Shown here piece after piece: positions 16,660 to 24,920 of a DNA stretch of 64,000 nucleotides (the stretch's first letter is position 1; each line of letters begins with the position of its first letter). Origin of the DNA: an uncultured Collinsella sp. GTDB taxonomy: Bacteria > Actinomycetota > Coriobacteriia > Coriobacteriales > Coriobacteriaceae. The notes under the pieces were generated by a model. It did not search any database and was not told the DNA's origin. It worked only from the letters and a program-made list of their open reading frames with translations. The translations under genes and the position numbers were made by a program. The stretch lies in contig CATYDM010000003.1 of NCBI GenBank assembly GCA_958405195.1, positions 1 through 64,000 on the forward strand, read 5' to 3'.

Positions 16660-16885
16660 AGGCGTTCTGTACGGGGTGCGCCGTGCAATCGGCTGGCCGG
16701 GGACGAAGGTGGTCATGAAGGCGCGCCGCTCGCTTGCGGACACGAAGCGCTTCCTTTGCGAGGAGGGTGCCTTCGACGGTGCCGAGCTTGTAGAGGACTG
16801 TGGGCTTCCGGGCGAGCGCGTGTACCGCTCGCTCGACGATGTGCCCGATCGGGGCAGCTACTTCTCGACGATGGTGGTGCGCTAG
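16652..16885 (+). pseudogene. cbiL: Internally deleted cobalt-precorrin-2 C20-methyltransferase (CbiL remnant)
   Basis: A 77-codon open frame. Its first nine residues MSKGVLYGV match the CbiL N-terminus. From about residue 13 it reads like the last 65 residues of CbiL (WPGTKVVMKARRSLADTKRF ... ENCG-like EDCGLPGERVYRSLDDVP ... YFSTMVVR). The whole SAM- and substrate-binding middle, about 150 residues, is missing, yet the reading frame is kept. It sits in the normal CbiL slot, coupled to cbiD (ATGAGTAA overlap) and to cbiG (start directly after its stop). It cannot be an active methyltransferase. No other CbiL is encoded in the window, so C20 methylation must come from elsewhere or is lost. Confidence 0.82.
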
Positions 16886-18019
16886 ATGAGGGTTTCCTGC
16901 ATAGCGTTCACTGAGAGGGGGTATGCGTTGGCGGTGCGCACCGCACATGCGCTTTCCGATTGCGCGCAGACAGGTGAAGACGACCCTGGCTGGGACGTTT
17001 CCGTTTCGCGCGGGTTCGGCGAGGGGAAGGCCGACCTGCGCGCATGGACGGCGCTCGCGTGGGAAGCGTCGGACGCGCTTCTGTTCGTGGGCGCGGCGGG
17101 CATCGCCGTGCGGGCGATCGCGCCGCATGTCGCCTCGAAGGCAAACGATCCCGCGGTTGTGGCTATCGACGAGGCGGGGCGCTTTGCCGTCCCGCTTTTG
17201 TCGGGGCATTTGGGCGGTGCGAACGAGCTTGCGCAAACTGTGGCACGCGCGGCAGGGGCCATCCCCGTCATCACCACGGCGACCGACGTCCGCGGCGTGT
17301 GGGCGGTGGATACGTGGGCGCGCTGTGCGGGGCTCGCCGTTTCGAATCCCGAGGCCATCAAGCGAGTGTCGGCGCGGCTGCTTTCGGGCGGGCGCGTGGC
17401 GCTCTATTCCGACATGCCGATTTCGGGACAGCCGCCTGAGGGGGTTGGCATTGCGTCCGACCGCGCTCGGGCCGATATCGTCGTGTCGCCGTTCGCTGGC
17501 GCGAATGCAGGTGCGTCCGTTCGTGCGGCGGAGACAACGGGCGAGGTCGTGCCCGCCGGTGAGACGGGGAAGCCGGCGGGCGTGCGGGCGCAGGCGCCTG
17601 CGCCCGAGCCGCTTCGCCTTGTCGTGCCCTGCATCGTTGCGGGCATAGGATGCCGTCGCGGTGCGTGCGCCGAAGCGATCGAGGAGGCGTTTCTTCTCGC
17701 GTGCGGGCAGGTGGGTATCTCGCCTTCAGCCGTGCGCGAGGCGGCGACGATCGACGTGAAGGCGCACGAGGAGGGTCTGCTCGCCTTCTGCTGCGCGCGC
17801 AATATCCCGCTTGCGACGTATTCCGCAGAGGAGTTGTCGCAGGTCGAAGGCAGCGTTTCGCCATCTGATTTCGTGCGCGCGACGGTGGGGGTCGACAACG
17901 TGTGCGAGCGGGCAGCGCTCGCGGAGGGGGGCAAACTTATCTTCCCGAAGCTCGCTCACGGCGGCGTGACCGTCGCGTTTTCCAAGGTAACTATTAAACT
18001 TTCGTTTAAGGAGCGGTGA
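16886..18019 (+). CDS. cbiG: Cobalt-precorrin-5A hydrolase
   Basis: A 377-residue CbiG protein, which opens the delta-lactone of cobalt-precorrin-5A and releases acetaldehyde. The N-terminal half shows LFVGAAGIAVRAIAPH, VAIDEAGRFAVPLLSGHLGGAN and VITTATD, typical of the CbiG N-domain. After a variable Ala/Pro-rich linker (about residues 205-245) the C-terminal domain has VAGIGCRRGACAEAIEEA, TIDVKAHEEGL and the ATVGVDNVCERAA segment. The ATG directly abuts the previous stop. Overlaps the next gene by 1 bp. Confidence 0.94.
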   Translation: MRVSCIAFTERGYALAVRTAHALSDCAQTGEDDPGWDVSVSRGFGEGKADLRAWTALAWEASDALLFVGAAGIAVRAIAPHVASKANDPAVVAIDEAGRFAVPLLSGHLGGANELAQTVARAAGAIPVITTATDVRGVWAVDTWARCAGLAVSNPEAIKRVSARLLSGGRVALYSDMPISGQPPEGVGIASDRARADIVVSPFAGANAGASVRAAETTGEVVPAGETGKPAGVRAQAPAPEPLRLVVPCIVAGIGCRRGACAEAIEEAFLLACGQVGISPSAVREAATIDVKAHEEGLLAFCCARNIPLATYSAEELSQVEGSVSPSDFVRATVGVDNVCERAALAEGGKLIFPKLAHGGVTVAFSKVTIKLSFKER

Positions 18020-18762
18020 TGGGAAAGCTCTTCGTGGTGGGAATCGGCCCGGGCGGCCCCGACGGCATGACGATTGCGGCTCGGCGTGCGCTCGAGGCGT
18101 CCGACGTCGTTGTGGGTTACACGAAATACGTGGAGCTCGCGCTCGCCGCCGTGCCCGACGCGGCGCATCTCGCGACGCCGATGATGCACGAGGTCGAACG
18201 GTGCCGCCTTGCGCTTTCGCGCGCGCAGAGTGGAGAAGCCGTGGCGCTCGTGTGCAGCGGCGACGCGGGCGTGTACGGCATGGCGAGCCCCGTGCTGGAG
18301 CTTGCGGAGGACTACCCCGATGTAGACGTGGAAGTTATCGCCGGGGCCACCGCGGCTCAGAGCGGGTCGGCGGTGCTCGGCGCCCCGCTTGCCCACGACT
18401 TCGCGGTCGTGTCGCTCTCCGACCTGCTCACGCCATGGGAGGTCATCGAGCGCAGGCTCGCCGCCGTGGCGAGCGCCGACTTCTGCATCTGTTTGTACAA
18501 CCCGCGCAGCAGAAAGCGCGCCGACAGGCTCTCACGCGCGGCGAAGATTATGCTCGAATGGAAGGCCCCCGACACGCTCTGCGGCTGGGTACGTAACATC
18601 GGGCGCGAGGGGCAGCAGTCGGGCATGTGCAGGCTCTCCGAGCTGGGGGAGATCGACGCCGACATGTTCACCACCGTGTTCGTCGGCAACGCGGACACGA
18701 AGCTCGTAGGCGGCCGTATGGTCACGCCGCGCGGGTATCGGGAGATTCCATGCGAAAGGTAA
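18019..18762 (+). CDS. cbiH: Cobalt-precorrin-3B C17-methyltransferase
   Basis: A 247-residue SAM-dependent methylase of the CbiH/CobJ family that methylates C17 and drives ring contraction. Visible marks: KLFVVGIGPGGPDGMT, VVGYTKYVEL, CSGDAGVYGMASP, VIAGATAAQSGSAVLGAPL and LYNPRSRKR. The start is the ATG in a TGATG overlap with the cbiG stop, with AAGGAG 5 nt upstream; the GTG one codon earlier is less likely. Overlaps the next gene by 13 bp. Confidence 0.94.
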   Translation: MGKLFVVGIGPGGPDGMTIAARRALEASDVVVGYTKYVELALAAVPDAAHLATPMMHEVERCRLALSRAQSGEAVALVCSGDAGVYGMASPVLELAEDYPDVDVEVIAGATAAQSGSAVLGAPLAHDFAVVSLSDLLTPWEVIERRLAAVASADFCICLYNPRSRKRADRLSRAAKIMLEWKAPDTLCGWVRNIGREGQQSGMCRLSELGEIDADMFTTVFVGNADTKLVGGRMVTPRGYREIPCER

Positions 18763-20099
18763 CGATCATCGGGGCGGGGCCCGGAAACCCCGACTTGCTC
18801 TCGCGCGCGGCGCTCGACGCGATCGACATCGCCGACGTGGTCATCGGCGCTCATCGCGCGCTTGCCGGCATCGACGTGCCGCCCGACGTGGTGAGATGCG
18901 AGCTCGTGAAGACGGCGGACATCGTCGCCGCGCTCACCGATGCGGCGTCGTGGCAGCGCGCCGTGGTCGTGATGACGGGCGATGTGGGGCTGTTCAGCGG
19001 CGCGCGCCGCCTGGTGGAGGCGCTCTCCGGCGACGCGCAGGTGGACGTGCGCATCATTCCCGGCATAAGCTCAGCGTCGTATCTCGCCGCGCGCCTCGCG
19101 CGTCCATGGCAGGATTGGCGCTTCGCGAGCGCTCACGGCGTGGCGTGCGACATCGTGGCCGAGGCCGAGCGCTCAGGCGAGCTCTTCCTCGCCACGTCGG
19201 GCGGGGACGACCCCTCGCGGCTTTCGGGCGAGCTTGTGCAGGCGGGCTTCGGGGACGCGCGCGTGACGGTGGCCGAGCGCCTGTCGTACCCCAACGAGCG
19301 CATCACCTGCGCGACCGCAAGTGAAATCGCAGGTCAGACGTTCGACGACTTGAACGTGATGCTTATCGAGTTCGCAGGCGGCGCCGGGTCGCCTGTGGGC
19401 TCTAGCGCAGCCTCCGAGGCGCCGGCCGGCGCGTCCGCGCCCGCGGCGGCTTCTTCCGCGGCGGACTTTGCGGGCGCATCCCGCGCCGCGAGCTCCCGCT
19501 GGCCGTACGCTTCCTCGGGCATTCCCGACGAGCTTTTCATCCGCGGCGACGTTCCCATGACCAAGCAGGAGGTGCGCGCCGTCGCGCTCGCGAAGCTGCG
19601 CCTTACCGCGACCGACACCGTGTGGGACGTCGGCGCCGGCACGGGGAGCGTGTCGATTGAGGCGGCGCTCGTCGCGCGAACGGGGTCGGTATGGGCGGTC
19701 GAGCGCAACGCGGCCGGCGTGCGGCTCATCCGAGAGAACGCGGATGCATTCGGGTGCGGCAACGTGCATGCGATCCCCGGTGTCGCCCCCGAAGCGCTCG
19801 CGAAACTGCCCGTCCCCGACGCCGTGTTCGTCGGCGGGAGCGCGGGCGAGCTTCCCTCCATCGTGGAGGCAGCGCTCGAGAAGAACTCGCAGGTTCGCCT
19901 GTGCGTGCCATGCGTCACTGTTGAGACGCTCACCGAGGCGTGCGCGCTCCTCTCGGGTTCGCGCTTTAAGGGGTTCGAGGCGTGCCAGGTGTCGGCCGCC
20001 CGCGCCGAGGCTGTAGGCTCGCACCATCTTATGAAGGCGCAAAACCCCGTGTTCCTCGTCAGCGCGCGTGGTGCAGGTGGGGAAGGCGGCGCCCGGTGA
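18750..20099 (+). CDS. cbiET: Fused cobalt-precorrin-7 C5-methyltransferase / C15-methyltransferase (decarboxylating)
   Basis: A 449-residue fusion. The N-terminal CbiE methylase domain (residues 1-210) has VTIIGAGPGNPDLLSRAAL, VVMTGDVGLFSGA and IIPGISSASYLAARLARPW. An Ala/Ser-rich linker of about 40 residues leads to a CbiT domain (about 255-445) with GIPDELFIRGDVPMTKQEVR and the Rossmann SAM motif VWDVGAGTGSVSIEAA. Such fusions correspond to CobL of the aerobic pathway and complete two side-chain methylations and a decarboxylation. It overlaps cbiH and cbiA by short stop/start overlaps. Confidence 0.94.
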   Translation: MRKVTIIGAGPGNPDLLSRAALDAIDIADVVIGAHRALAGIDVPPDVVRCELVKTADIVAALTDAASWQRAVVVMTGDVGLFSGARRLVEALSGDAQVDVRIIPGISSASYLAARLARPWQDWRFASAHGVACDIVAEAERSGELFLATSGGDDPSRLSGELVQAGFGDARVTVAERLSYPNERITCATASEIAGQTFDDLNVMLIEFAGGAGSPVGSSAASEAPAGASAPAAASSAADFAGASRAASSRWPYASSGIPDELFIRGDVPMTKQEVRAVALAKLRLTATDTVWDVGAGTGSVSIEAALVARTGSVWAVERNAAGVRLIRENADAFGCGNVHAIPGVAPEALAKLPVPDAVFVGGSAGELPSIVEAALEKNSQVRLCVPCVTVETLTEACALLSGSRFKGFEACQVSAARAEAVGSHHLMKAQNPVFLVSARGAGGEGGAR

Positions 20100-21478
20100 G
20101 CACGTCCATCCCGCGCTTCATGGTCGCTGCGCCCTCGAGTGGGAGCGGCAAGACGGTCGTAACGTGCGCGCTCCTGCGCGCGTTCGCGCGCCGCGGCCTT
20201 GCATGCGCGGCCTTCAAATGCGGCCCCGACTACATTGACCCGCTCTTTCATCGCCGCGTCGTGGGTGCGCGCTCGGGCAACTTAGACGGCTTCTTCACCG
20301 ACGCCCCGACGCTGCGCGCCCTGCTCGCACGCGGCGCCGCGGGCGCGGATGTCGCGGTGCTCGAGGGGGTCATGGGCTTCTACGACGGCATGGCGCCCGG
20401 CGTGGCCGACGCGAGCAGCTACCAGGTTGCGCGCGACACGGAAACGCCGGTCGTTTTAGTGGTGAACGGGCGCGGGGCGTCTTTATCGCTCGCCGCCGTA
20501 ATCCGCGGCATCGCCGAGTTCCTGCCTTGTGCGAACGTGCGCGGCGTCGTGCTGAACAAGACGAGCGCCGCTGCCTGCGCCTACGCGGCGCCTGCGATCG
20601 AGAAGCACACGGGCGTCGCGGTTTTGGGTAATATTCCCGCCGACGAGGCGTTCTCGCTCGAAAGCCGGCATCTGGGGCTTGTGACCGCCGACGAAGTCAA
20701 GCAGCTCTCCGCGCGCATCGACAAGATGGCCGAGCTGGTGGAAAAGAGCGTCAACGTCGACCGCTTGCTTGAAATAGCGGCGACGGCACCCGATATCTGC
20801 GAGGAACCTTATCGGTTGGAGCCGATCGCGGGAGCGCGGCCCATCGTCGCCGTCGCGCGTGACGAGGCGTTCTCGTTTTACTACGAGGAGAACCTGCGCG
20901 CGCTCGAGGACCTGGGTTGCGAGCTGGCCTTTTTCAGCCCCCTGTGTGATAGCGAGTTGCCCCGGGGGACAAGCGCCCTCTATCTGGGGGGCGGCTACCC
21001 GGAGCTCCATGCGCGGCAGCTCTCCGAGAACGCGCCGATGCGCGAGGCGGTGCGGCGCGCGGTGGAATCTGGCATGCCGACGGTCGCCGAATGCGGTGGG
21101 TTTCTGTATCTGCAGCGCGAAATCGCCGATAGCGAGGGGCGGCGCTGGCCTGTTGCGGGCGCCCTTGAGGGCGTAAGCGAGAACGGGGGAAGGCTGTCCC
21201 ATTTCGGGTACGTGGAGCTCACTTCTCAACGCGACGGGCTCTACGGGCCGCGCGGCACACGCATCCGCGCGCACGAGTTCCACTACTGGCAGTCCACCTG
21301 CCCGGGCGGCGACTTCTGGGCGCAGAAGCCCCGGCGCGACAAGGGCTGGCCGTGCATGACGACCACCCCGTCCCTGGTTGCGGGCTTCCCGCATGTGTAC
21401 TATCCTGCGAACCCCGACGTTGCGCGCGCGTTCGCGTCTGCCGCAGCGTCGTTCGCAGAGAGGAGACGGCATGGCTGA
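20096..21478 (+). CDS. cbiA: Cobyrinate a,c-diamide synthase
   Basis: A 460-residue glutamine- and ATP-dependent amidase of the CbiA family, which amidates side chains a and c. The N-terminal domain has P-loop AAPSSGSGKTVVTCAL and FKCGPDYIDPLFH. The C-terminal class I glutaminase-like domain has YLGGGYPELHA, VAECGGFLYLQ with the nucleophilic Cys, and AHEFHYW with the His. It starts at a GTG overlapping the cbiET stop (GTGA); the ORF extension upstream is a shadow of cbiET. Confidence 0.94.
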   Translation: MSTSIPRFMVAAPSSGSGKTVVTCALLRAFARRGLACAAFKCGPDYIDPLFHRRVVGARSGNLDGFFTDAPTLRALLARGAAGADVAVLEGVMGFYDGMAPGVADASSYQVARDTETPVVLVVNGRGASLSLAAVIRGIAEFLPCANVRGVVLNKTSAAACAYAAPAIEKHTGVAVLGNIPADEAFSLESRHLGLVTADEVKQLSARIDKMAELVEKSVNVDRLLEIAATAPDICEEPYRLEPIAGARPIVAVARDEAFSFYYEENLRALEDLGCELAFFSPLCDSELPRGTSALYLGGGYPELHARQLSENAPMREAVRRAVESGMPTVAECGGFLYLQREIADSEGRRWPVAGALEGVSENGGRLSHFGYVELTSQRDGLYGPRGTRIRAHEFHYWQSTCPGGDFWAQKPRRDKGWPCMTTTPSLVAGFPHVYYPANPDVARAFASAAASFAERRRHG

Positions 21479-22613
21479 AGCAACCGAAACCGCGCTTGCC
21501 TGCATCCGCGAGGAAGTCGAGCGCGCGTTCTCGTCGGCGCCGGGCGCCGTGCTCGAAGCCGCGCTCTCCCGGATTGCGCCCGCAGACGAGTGCGCCCGCG
21601 CCGCCGCGTACGCCGCGTGGGACTCCATCGCGCACCCCTTGGGGGGATTGGGCGACTTTGAAGACGCCGTCGCGTGTATCGCCGCAGCTCAGGGGAGCGC
21701 CGAGGTGGTCGAGTTTCCCCGTGCGCTCGCGGTATTCTTCTCCGACAACGGGGTCGTTGCCGAAGGCGTGTCGCAAAGCGGGCAAGACGTGACGCGAGTC
21801 GTCGCGCGCAACATGTGCGAGGGGGCCACGAGCGCCTGCCGCATGGCGGCGTTCGCGGGTGCCGAGGTCGTGCCCGTCGACGTGGGTATGGCCTGGGGCA
21901 TAGAAGACGCGCGCATGGTGCGCGCGAACGTGCGGCGGGGGAGCGGCAACATCGCGTACGGCCCCGCTATGTCTCGCGATGGGGCCGTGCGCGCGATCGA
22001 GGTCGGAATCGCCGTCGCGTGCGGGCTTGCCCGCGCCGGCGTGCGCCTTCTCGCCGCGGGCGAGATGGGCATCGGCAACACGACCACCTCGGCGGCGGTG
22101 GCCGCAGTGCTCCTCCGGACGGACGCGCGGAGTCTCGTCGGGCGCGGCGCGGGGCTCTCGGACGCCTCGCTCGCGCGCAAGCGCGACGTGGTCGAGCGCG
22201 CTATCGACGCGAACTCGCCCGATCCCGCCGACCCGATCGACGTGCTCTCGAAGGTGGGCGGCTTCGACATCGCGGCGATGTGCGGTTTCTACCTGGGGGC
22301 CGCGGCCTCGAAGGCGCCGGCGCTCCTCGACGGGGTCATATCCTGCACGGCGGCCCTGTGCGCGGCGCGCCTGTGCCCCAACGCCTTGGGTTACCTCGTG
22401 GGCACCCACACATCAAGCGAACCCGCAAGCCAGGAGCTCCTTCGCGAGCTCGGCATAAAGGCACCCCTCGACGCAGGCATGCACTTGGGCGAGGGCGCGG
22501 GCGCCATGGCGTATCTGCCCCTTCTGGATTCGGCGCTGCGCGTGTACCGGGATGGGAAGACGTTCACGGCGACTGGCATGGCTGCTTACGAGCATTTCGA
22601 GGCCGGGAAATGA
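21471..22613 (+). CDS. cobT: Nicotinate-nucleotide-dimethylbenzimidazole phosphoribosyltransferase
   Basis: A 380-residue CobT, which makes alpha-ribazole phosphate (or another lower-ligand nucleotide) for the nucleotide loop. Marks: FFSDNGVVAEGVSQSGQDVT, AAGEMGIGNTTTSAAVAAVL, and LDAGMHLGEGAGAM with the catalytic Glu. The ATG follows AGGAG and overlaps the cbiA stop by 8 bp. Which benzimidazole or other base is used cannot be told from sequence. It ends in an ATGA overlap with cobU. Confidence 0.94.
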   Translation: MAEATETALACIREEVERAFSSAPGAVLEAALSRIAPADECARAAAYAAWDSIAHPLGGLGDFEDAVACIAAAQGSAEVVEFPRALAVFFSDNGVVAEGVSQSGQDVTRVVARNMCEGATSACRMAAFAGAEVVPVDVGMAWGIEDARMVRANVRRGSGNIAYGPAMSRDGAVRAIEVGIAVACGLARAGVRLLAAGEMGIGNTTTSAAVAAVLLRTDARSLVGRGAGLSDASLARKRDVVERAIDANSPDPADPIDVLSKVGGFDIAAMCGFYLGAAASKAPALLDGVISCTAALCAARLCPNALGYLVGTHTSSEPASQELLRELGIKAPLDAGMHLGEGAGAMAYLPLLDSALRVYRDGKTFTATGMAAYEHFEAGK

Positions 22614-23158
22614 CGGTAACGCTCGTCATCGGCGCCGCCGCGAGCGGCAAGAGCGCCTACGCCGAGTCCCTGTGCCTCGGGCACGACGGATCCCGCGTGT
22701 ACCTGGCAACGATGGAGCCCTTCGGGGAAGAGGGCGCCCGCCGCATCGCGCGCCATCGGGCGCTGCGCGAGGGCAAGGGGTTTTCCACCCTCGAGCGCAC
22801 GCGTGACGTGGGCGCCGCAGTGTCCGGGCTTCCGCGCGGCTGCACGCTTCTTTTGGAGGACGTGGGCAACCTGGTTGCGAACGAGCTTTTCGCGGAAGGC
22901 GGCTTGTCCCCACGTGACCCCGACGCTGCGGCGCGCGAGGTGCTCGGAGGCATCGAACGGCTCGCTCAGGCCGCTGCGTATACGGTGGTGGTCTCCGTCG
23001 ACGTGTTCGCCGATGGGATGCGCTACGATGAGGGGACCGAGGCATGGAGGCGCGCGCTTGCGCGCGTGAACGCGGGCGTGGCGGCGCTGGCCGACCGCGC
23101 AGTCGAAGTGGTGTGCGGGATTCCCGTGTGGATGAAAGGCGAAGGGCCTACAAGGTGA
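22610..23158 (+). CDS. cobU: Adenosylcobinamide kinase / adenosylcobinamide-phosphate guanylyltransferase
   Basis: A 182-residue CobU that phosphorylates adenosylcobinamide and adds GMP. P-loop GAAASGKSAYAE is at the N-terminus. It is followed by VYLATMEPFGEEGARRIARH with the His-bearing segment of the guanylyl transfer site, then LLEDVGNLVANELF and a final VVCGIPVWMKG. It overlaps cobT and cobS by 4 bp each. A second, shorter CobU-like domain occurs two genes downstream. Confidence 0.93.
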   Translation: MTVTLVIGAAASGKSAYAESLCLGHDGSRVYLATMEPFGEEGARRIARHRALREGKGFSTLERTRDVGAAVSGLPRGCTLLLEDVGNLVANELFAEGGLSPRDPDAAAREVLGGIERLAQAAAYTVVVSVDVFADGMRYDEGTEAWRRALARVNAGVAALADRAVEVVCGIPVWMKGEGPTR

Positions 23159-23922
23159 AGATAGCAGAGGCAATCGGCGCGGCGTTCGGAACGTTCTCGC
23201 GCATCCCCGTCCCGAAATCGACCTGGACCGATTTCGGATCAACCCATGCGCTTGCCGCGTTTCCCCTGGTGGGCGTTGCGGAAGGCTTCCTCATGACGGC
23301 GTGGGGGTACATGGCGAACCTGTTCGGCGTGCCCGCGACCATCGTCGCGGCTGTGCTCGTGGCGCTGCCTGTGGCGGTGACGGGAGGCATCCACCTAGAC
23401 GGGCTCTGCGACACCTCCGATGCGCTTGCAAGTTGGGCCCCACGCGAGCGAAAGCTCGAGATCATGCACGACCCGCGGGCGGGCGCCTTCGGGGTCATCG
23501 GTGTTGTCGTGTACCTTATTCTGCAGTTTTCCCTGTTCACCGCGCTGCCGCTTACGGCGGGGACGTTCCTTGCGCTTCTGTGCTCGCTCGTGTTCTCCCG
23601 CGCGCTTTCGGGGCTCGCCGTTGAATGTTGGCCTGCCGCGCGGGCGGACGGCATGGCCGCGGGACTCTCGCCTTCGAAGAAGCGCGCGGCGATCGTCGTG
23701 CCGCTTTGCGCTTTCGCTGCGGCTTCGGCTGCAGGGATGGTCGCGTGCGCTCGGGCCGTCGGCGCCCTTATGGCGGTGGCGGGGCTTTTGGCGCTCGCGT
23801 GGTATCGCCATGTTGCCCTGTCCCGCTTCGGCGGGGTGACGGGGGATTTGGCCGGATGGTTTCTGCAATGGGCCGAGCTCGCGATGCTTGCCATGCTGGT
23901 GGCGGGGGGCATGCTCCTATGA
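23155..23922 (+). CDS. cobS: Adenosylcobinamide-GDP ribazoletransferase (cobalamin synthase)
   Basis: A 255-residue integral membrane enzyme that joins adenosylcobinamide-GDP with alpha-ribazole to finish cobalamin. The family segment GGIHLDGLCDTSDAL followed by IMHDPRAGAFGVIG gives the metal-binding acidic residues; several hydrophobic helices follow. The start is GTG in a GTGA overlap with cobU; the longer ORF upstream is a shadow. The 3' end overlaps the next gene by 4 bp. Confidence 0.93.
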   Translation: MKIAEAIGAAFGTFSRIPVPKSTWTDFGSTHALAAFPLVGVAEGFLMTAWGYMANLFGVPATIVAAVLVALPVAVTGGIHLDGLCDTSDALASWAPRERKLEIMHDPRAGAFGVIGVVVYLILQFSLFTALPLTAGTFLALLCSLVFSRALSGLAVECWPAARADGMAAGLSPSKKRAAIVVPLCAFAAASAAGMVACARAVGALMAVAGLLALAWYRHVALSRFGGVTGDLAGWFLQWAELAMLAMLVAGGMLL

Positions 23923-24920
23923 TGCTCGTGGTAGGTGGCGCGCATTCGGGGAAGAGGACCTTCGTGCGCGAAAAGCTCGGGTTCGCGGCGGACGATTTCG
24001 TCGACGCGGCGCAGCTTGCGGAGGGCGTCGTGCCCGCGGTTTTTGCCGGCCGTGTCGCGTACCGTGCTGAGGAACTCGTACGCACGCTCGACGCTGACCG
24101 GGCGCTCGAGCGGCTGATTGGCTTCGACGCAGTGATTCTGACCTTGGTCGGCTCGGGGGTCGTCCCTATGCGTGCGGAAGACGCCCAATGGCGCGAGCGC
24201 GCGGGGCGCCTGGGATGCGCGCTCGCTGCGCGCGCCGACGTCGTCGTGCGCATGACGTGCGGGATTCCCCAGGTCATCAAAGGAAACCTTGCCGATGCGC
24301 CTCGAGGGACGCTGGGCGCGGGCGCGCCTTTGGAAGTCATCTTCGTGCGCCATGGTGCCACGGCGGGCACGGAAGACCATCGCTACAGCGGGGCGGGCAC
24401 CGACGAGCCCCTGTCGAGCGCGGGCGAGCGCGCTTTGCGCGACCTCGCGTGCGATCGTGACGTGTTCCGTGTTATCACGAGCGGCATGGCCCGCACCGAC
24501 CAGACGGCACGCATTCTCTTCCCGAACGCGGAGCTTATGGCGTGCCCCGGTCTGCGCGAGATAGATTTCGGCGACTTCGAGGGGCGAAGCGCCGCCGAAC
24601 TTAAAGAGGATGCGCGTTACCGCGCCTGGGTAGACTCCTGGTGTGAGACGCGCTGCCCGCATGGCGAGGGCAAGAGCGATTTCACCCGCCGCGTCGTCGC
24701 GGCGTTTCGGGAGGCGTGCGAATCGGAGCGCGCCCAGGGGAGTGGGCGCGCCGTCTTCGTCGTTCACGCGGGCACCGTGAAAGCGCTGCTCTCCGAGCTA
24801 GCTGTCCCGAAAATGGGATACTTCGACGTGCATACCGAGCCGGGCGGCGCATGGGCCGCCACCTGGGATGGGCGCTGCCTTCGCGACGTTCGCCCCGCTT
24901 CGGGGGGCGATGCCCGGTGA
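23919..24920 (+). CDS. CobU-like P-loop domain fused to a CobC-type histidine phosphatase
   Basis: A 333-residue two-domain protein. Residues 1-135 resemble a reduced CobU: P-loop VVGGAHSGKRTFVRE at the start and VVRMTCGIPQVIKG at the end, parallel to VVCGIPVWMKG of CobU. The guanylyltransferase His segment between them is not evident. Residues about 143-325 are a histidine phosphatase: VIFVRHGATAGTEDHRYSG with the RHG catalytic motif, EIDFGDFEGRSAAEL, and VFVVHAGTVKALL. This suits alpha-ribazole phosphatase (CobC), which dephosphorylates the CobT product. The role of the P-loop part is unclear (regulatory or cobinamide kinase). Confidence 0.85.
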   Translation: MMLVVGGAHSGKRTFVREKLGFAADDFVDAAQLAEGVVPAVFAGRVAYRAEELVRTLDADRALERLIGFDAVILTLVGSGVVPMRAEDAQWRERAGRLGCALAARADVVVRMTCGIPQVIKGNLADAPRGTLGAGAPLEVIFVRHGATAGTEDHRYSGAGTDEPLSSAGERALRDLACDRDVFRVITSGMARTDQTARILFPNAELMACPGLREIDFGDFEGRSAAELKEDARYRAWVDSWCETRCPHGEGKSDFTRRVVAAFREACESERAQGSGRAVFVVHAGTVKALLSELAVPKMGYFDVHTEPGGAWAATWDGRCLRDVRPASGGDAR

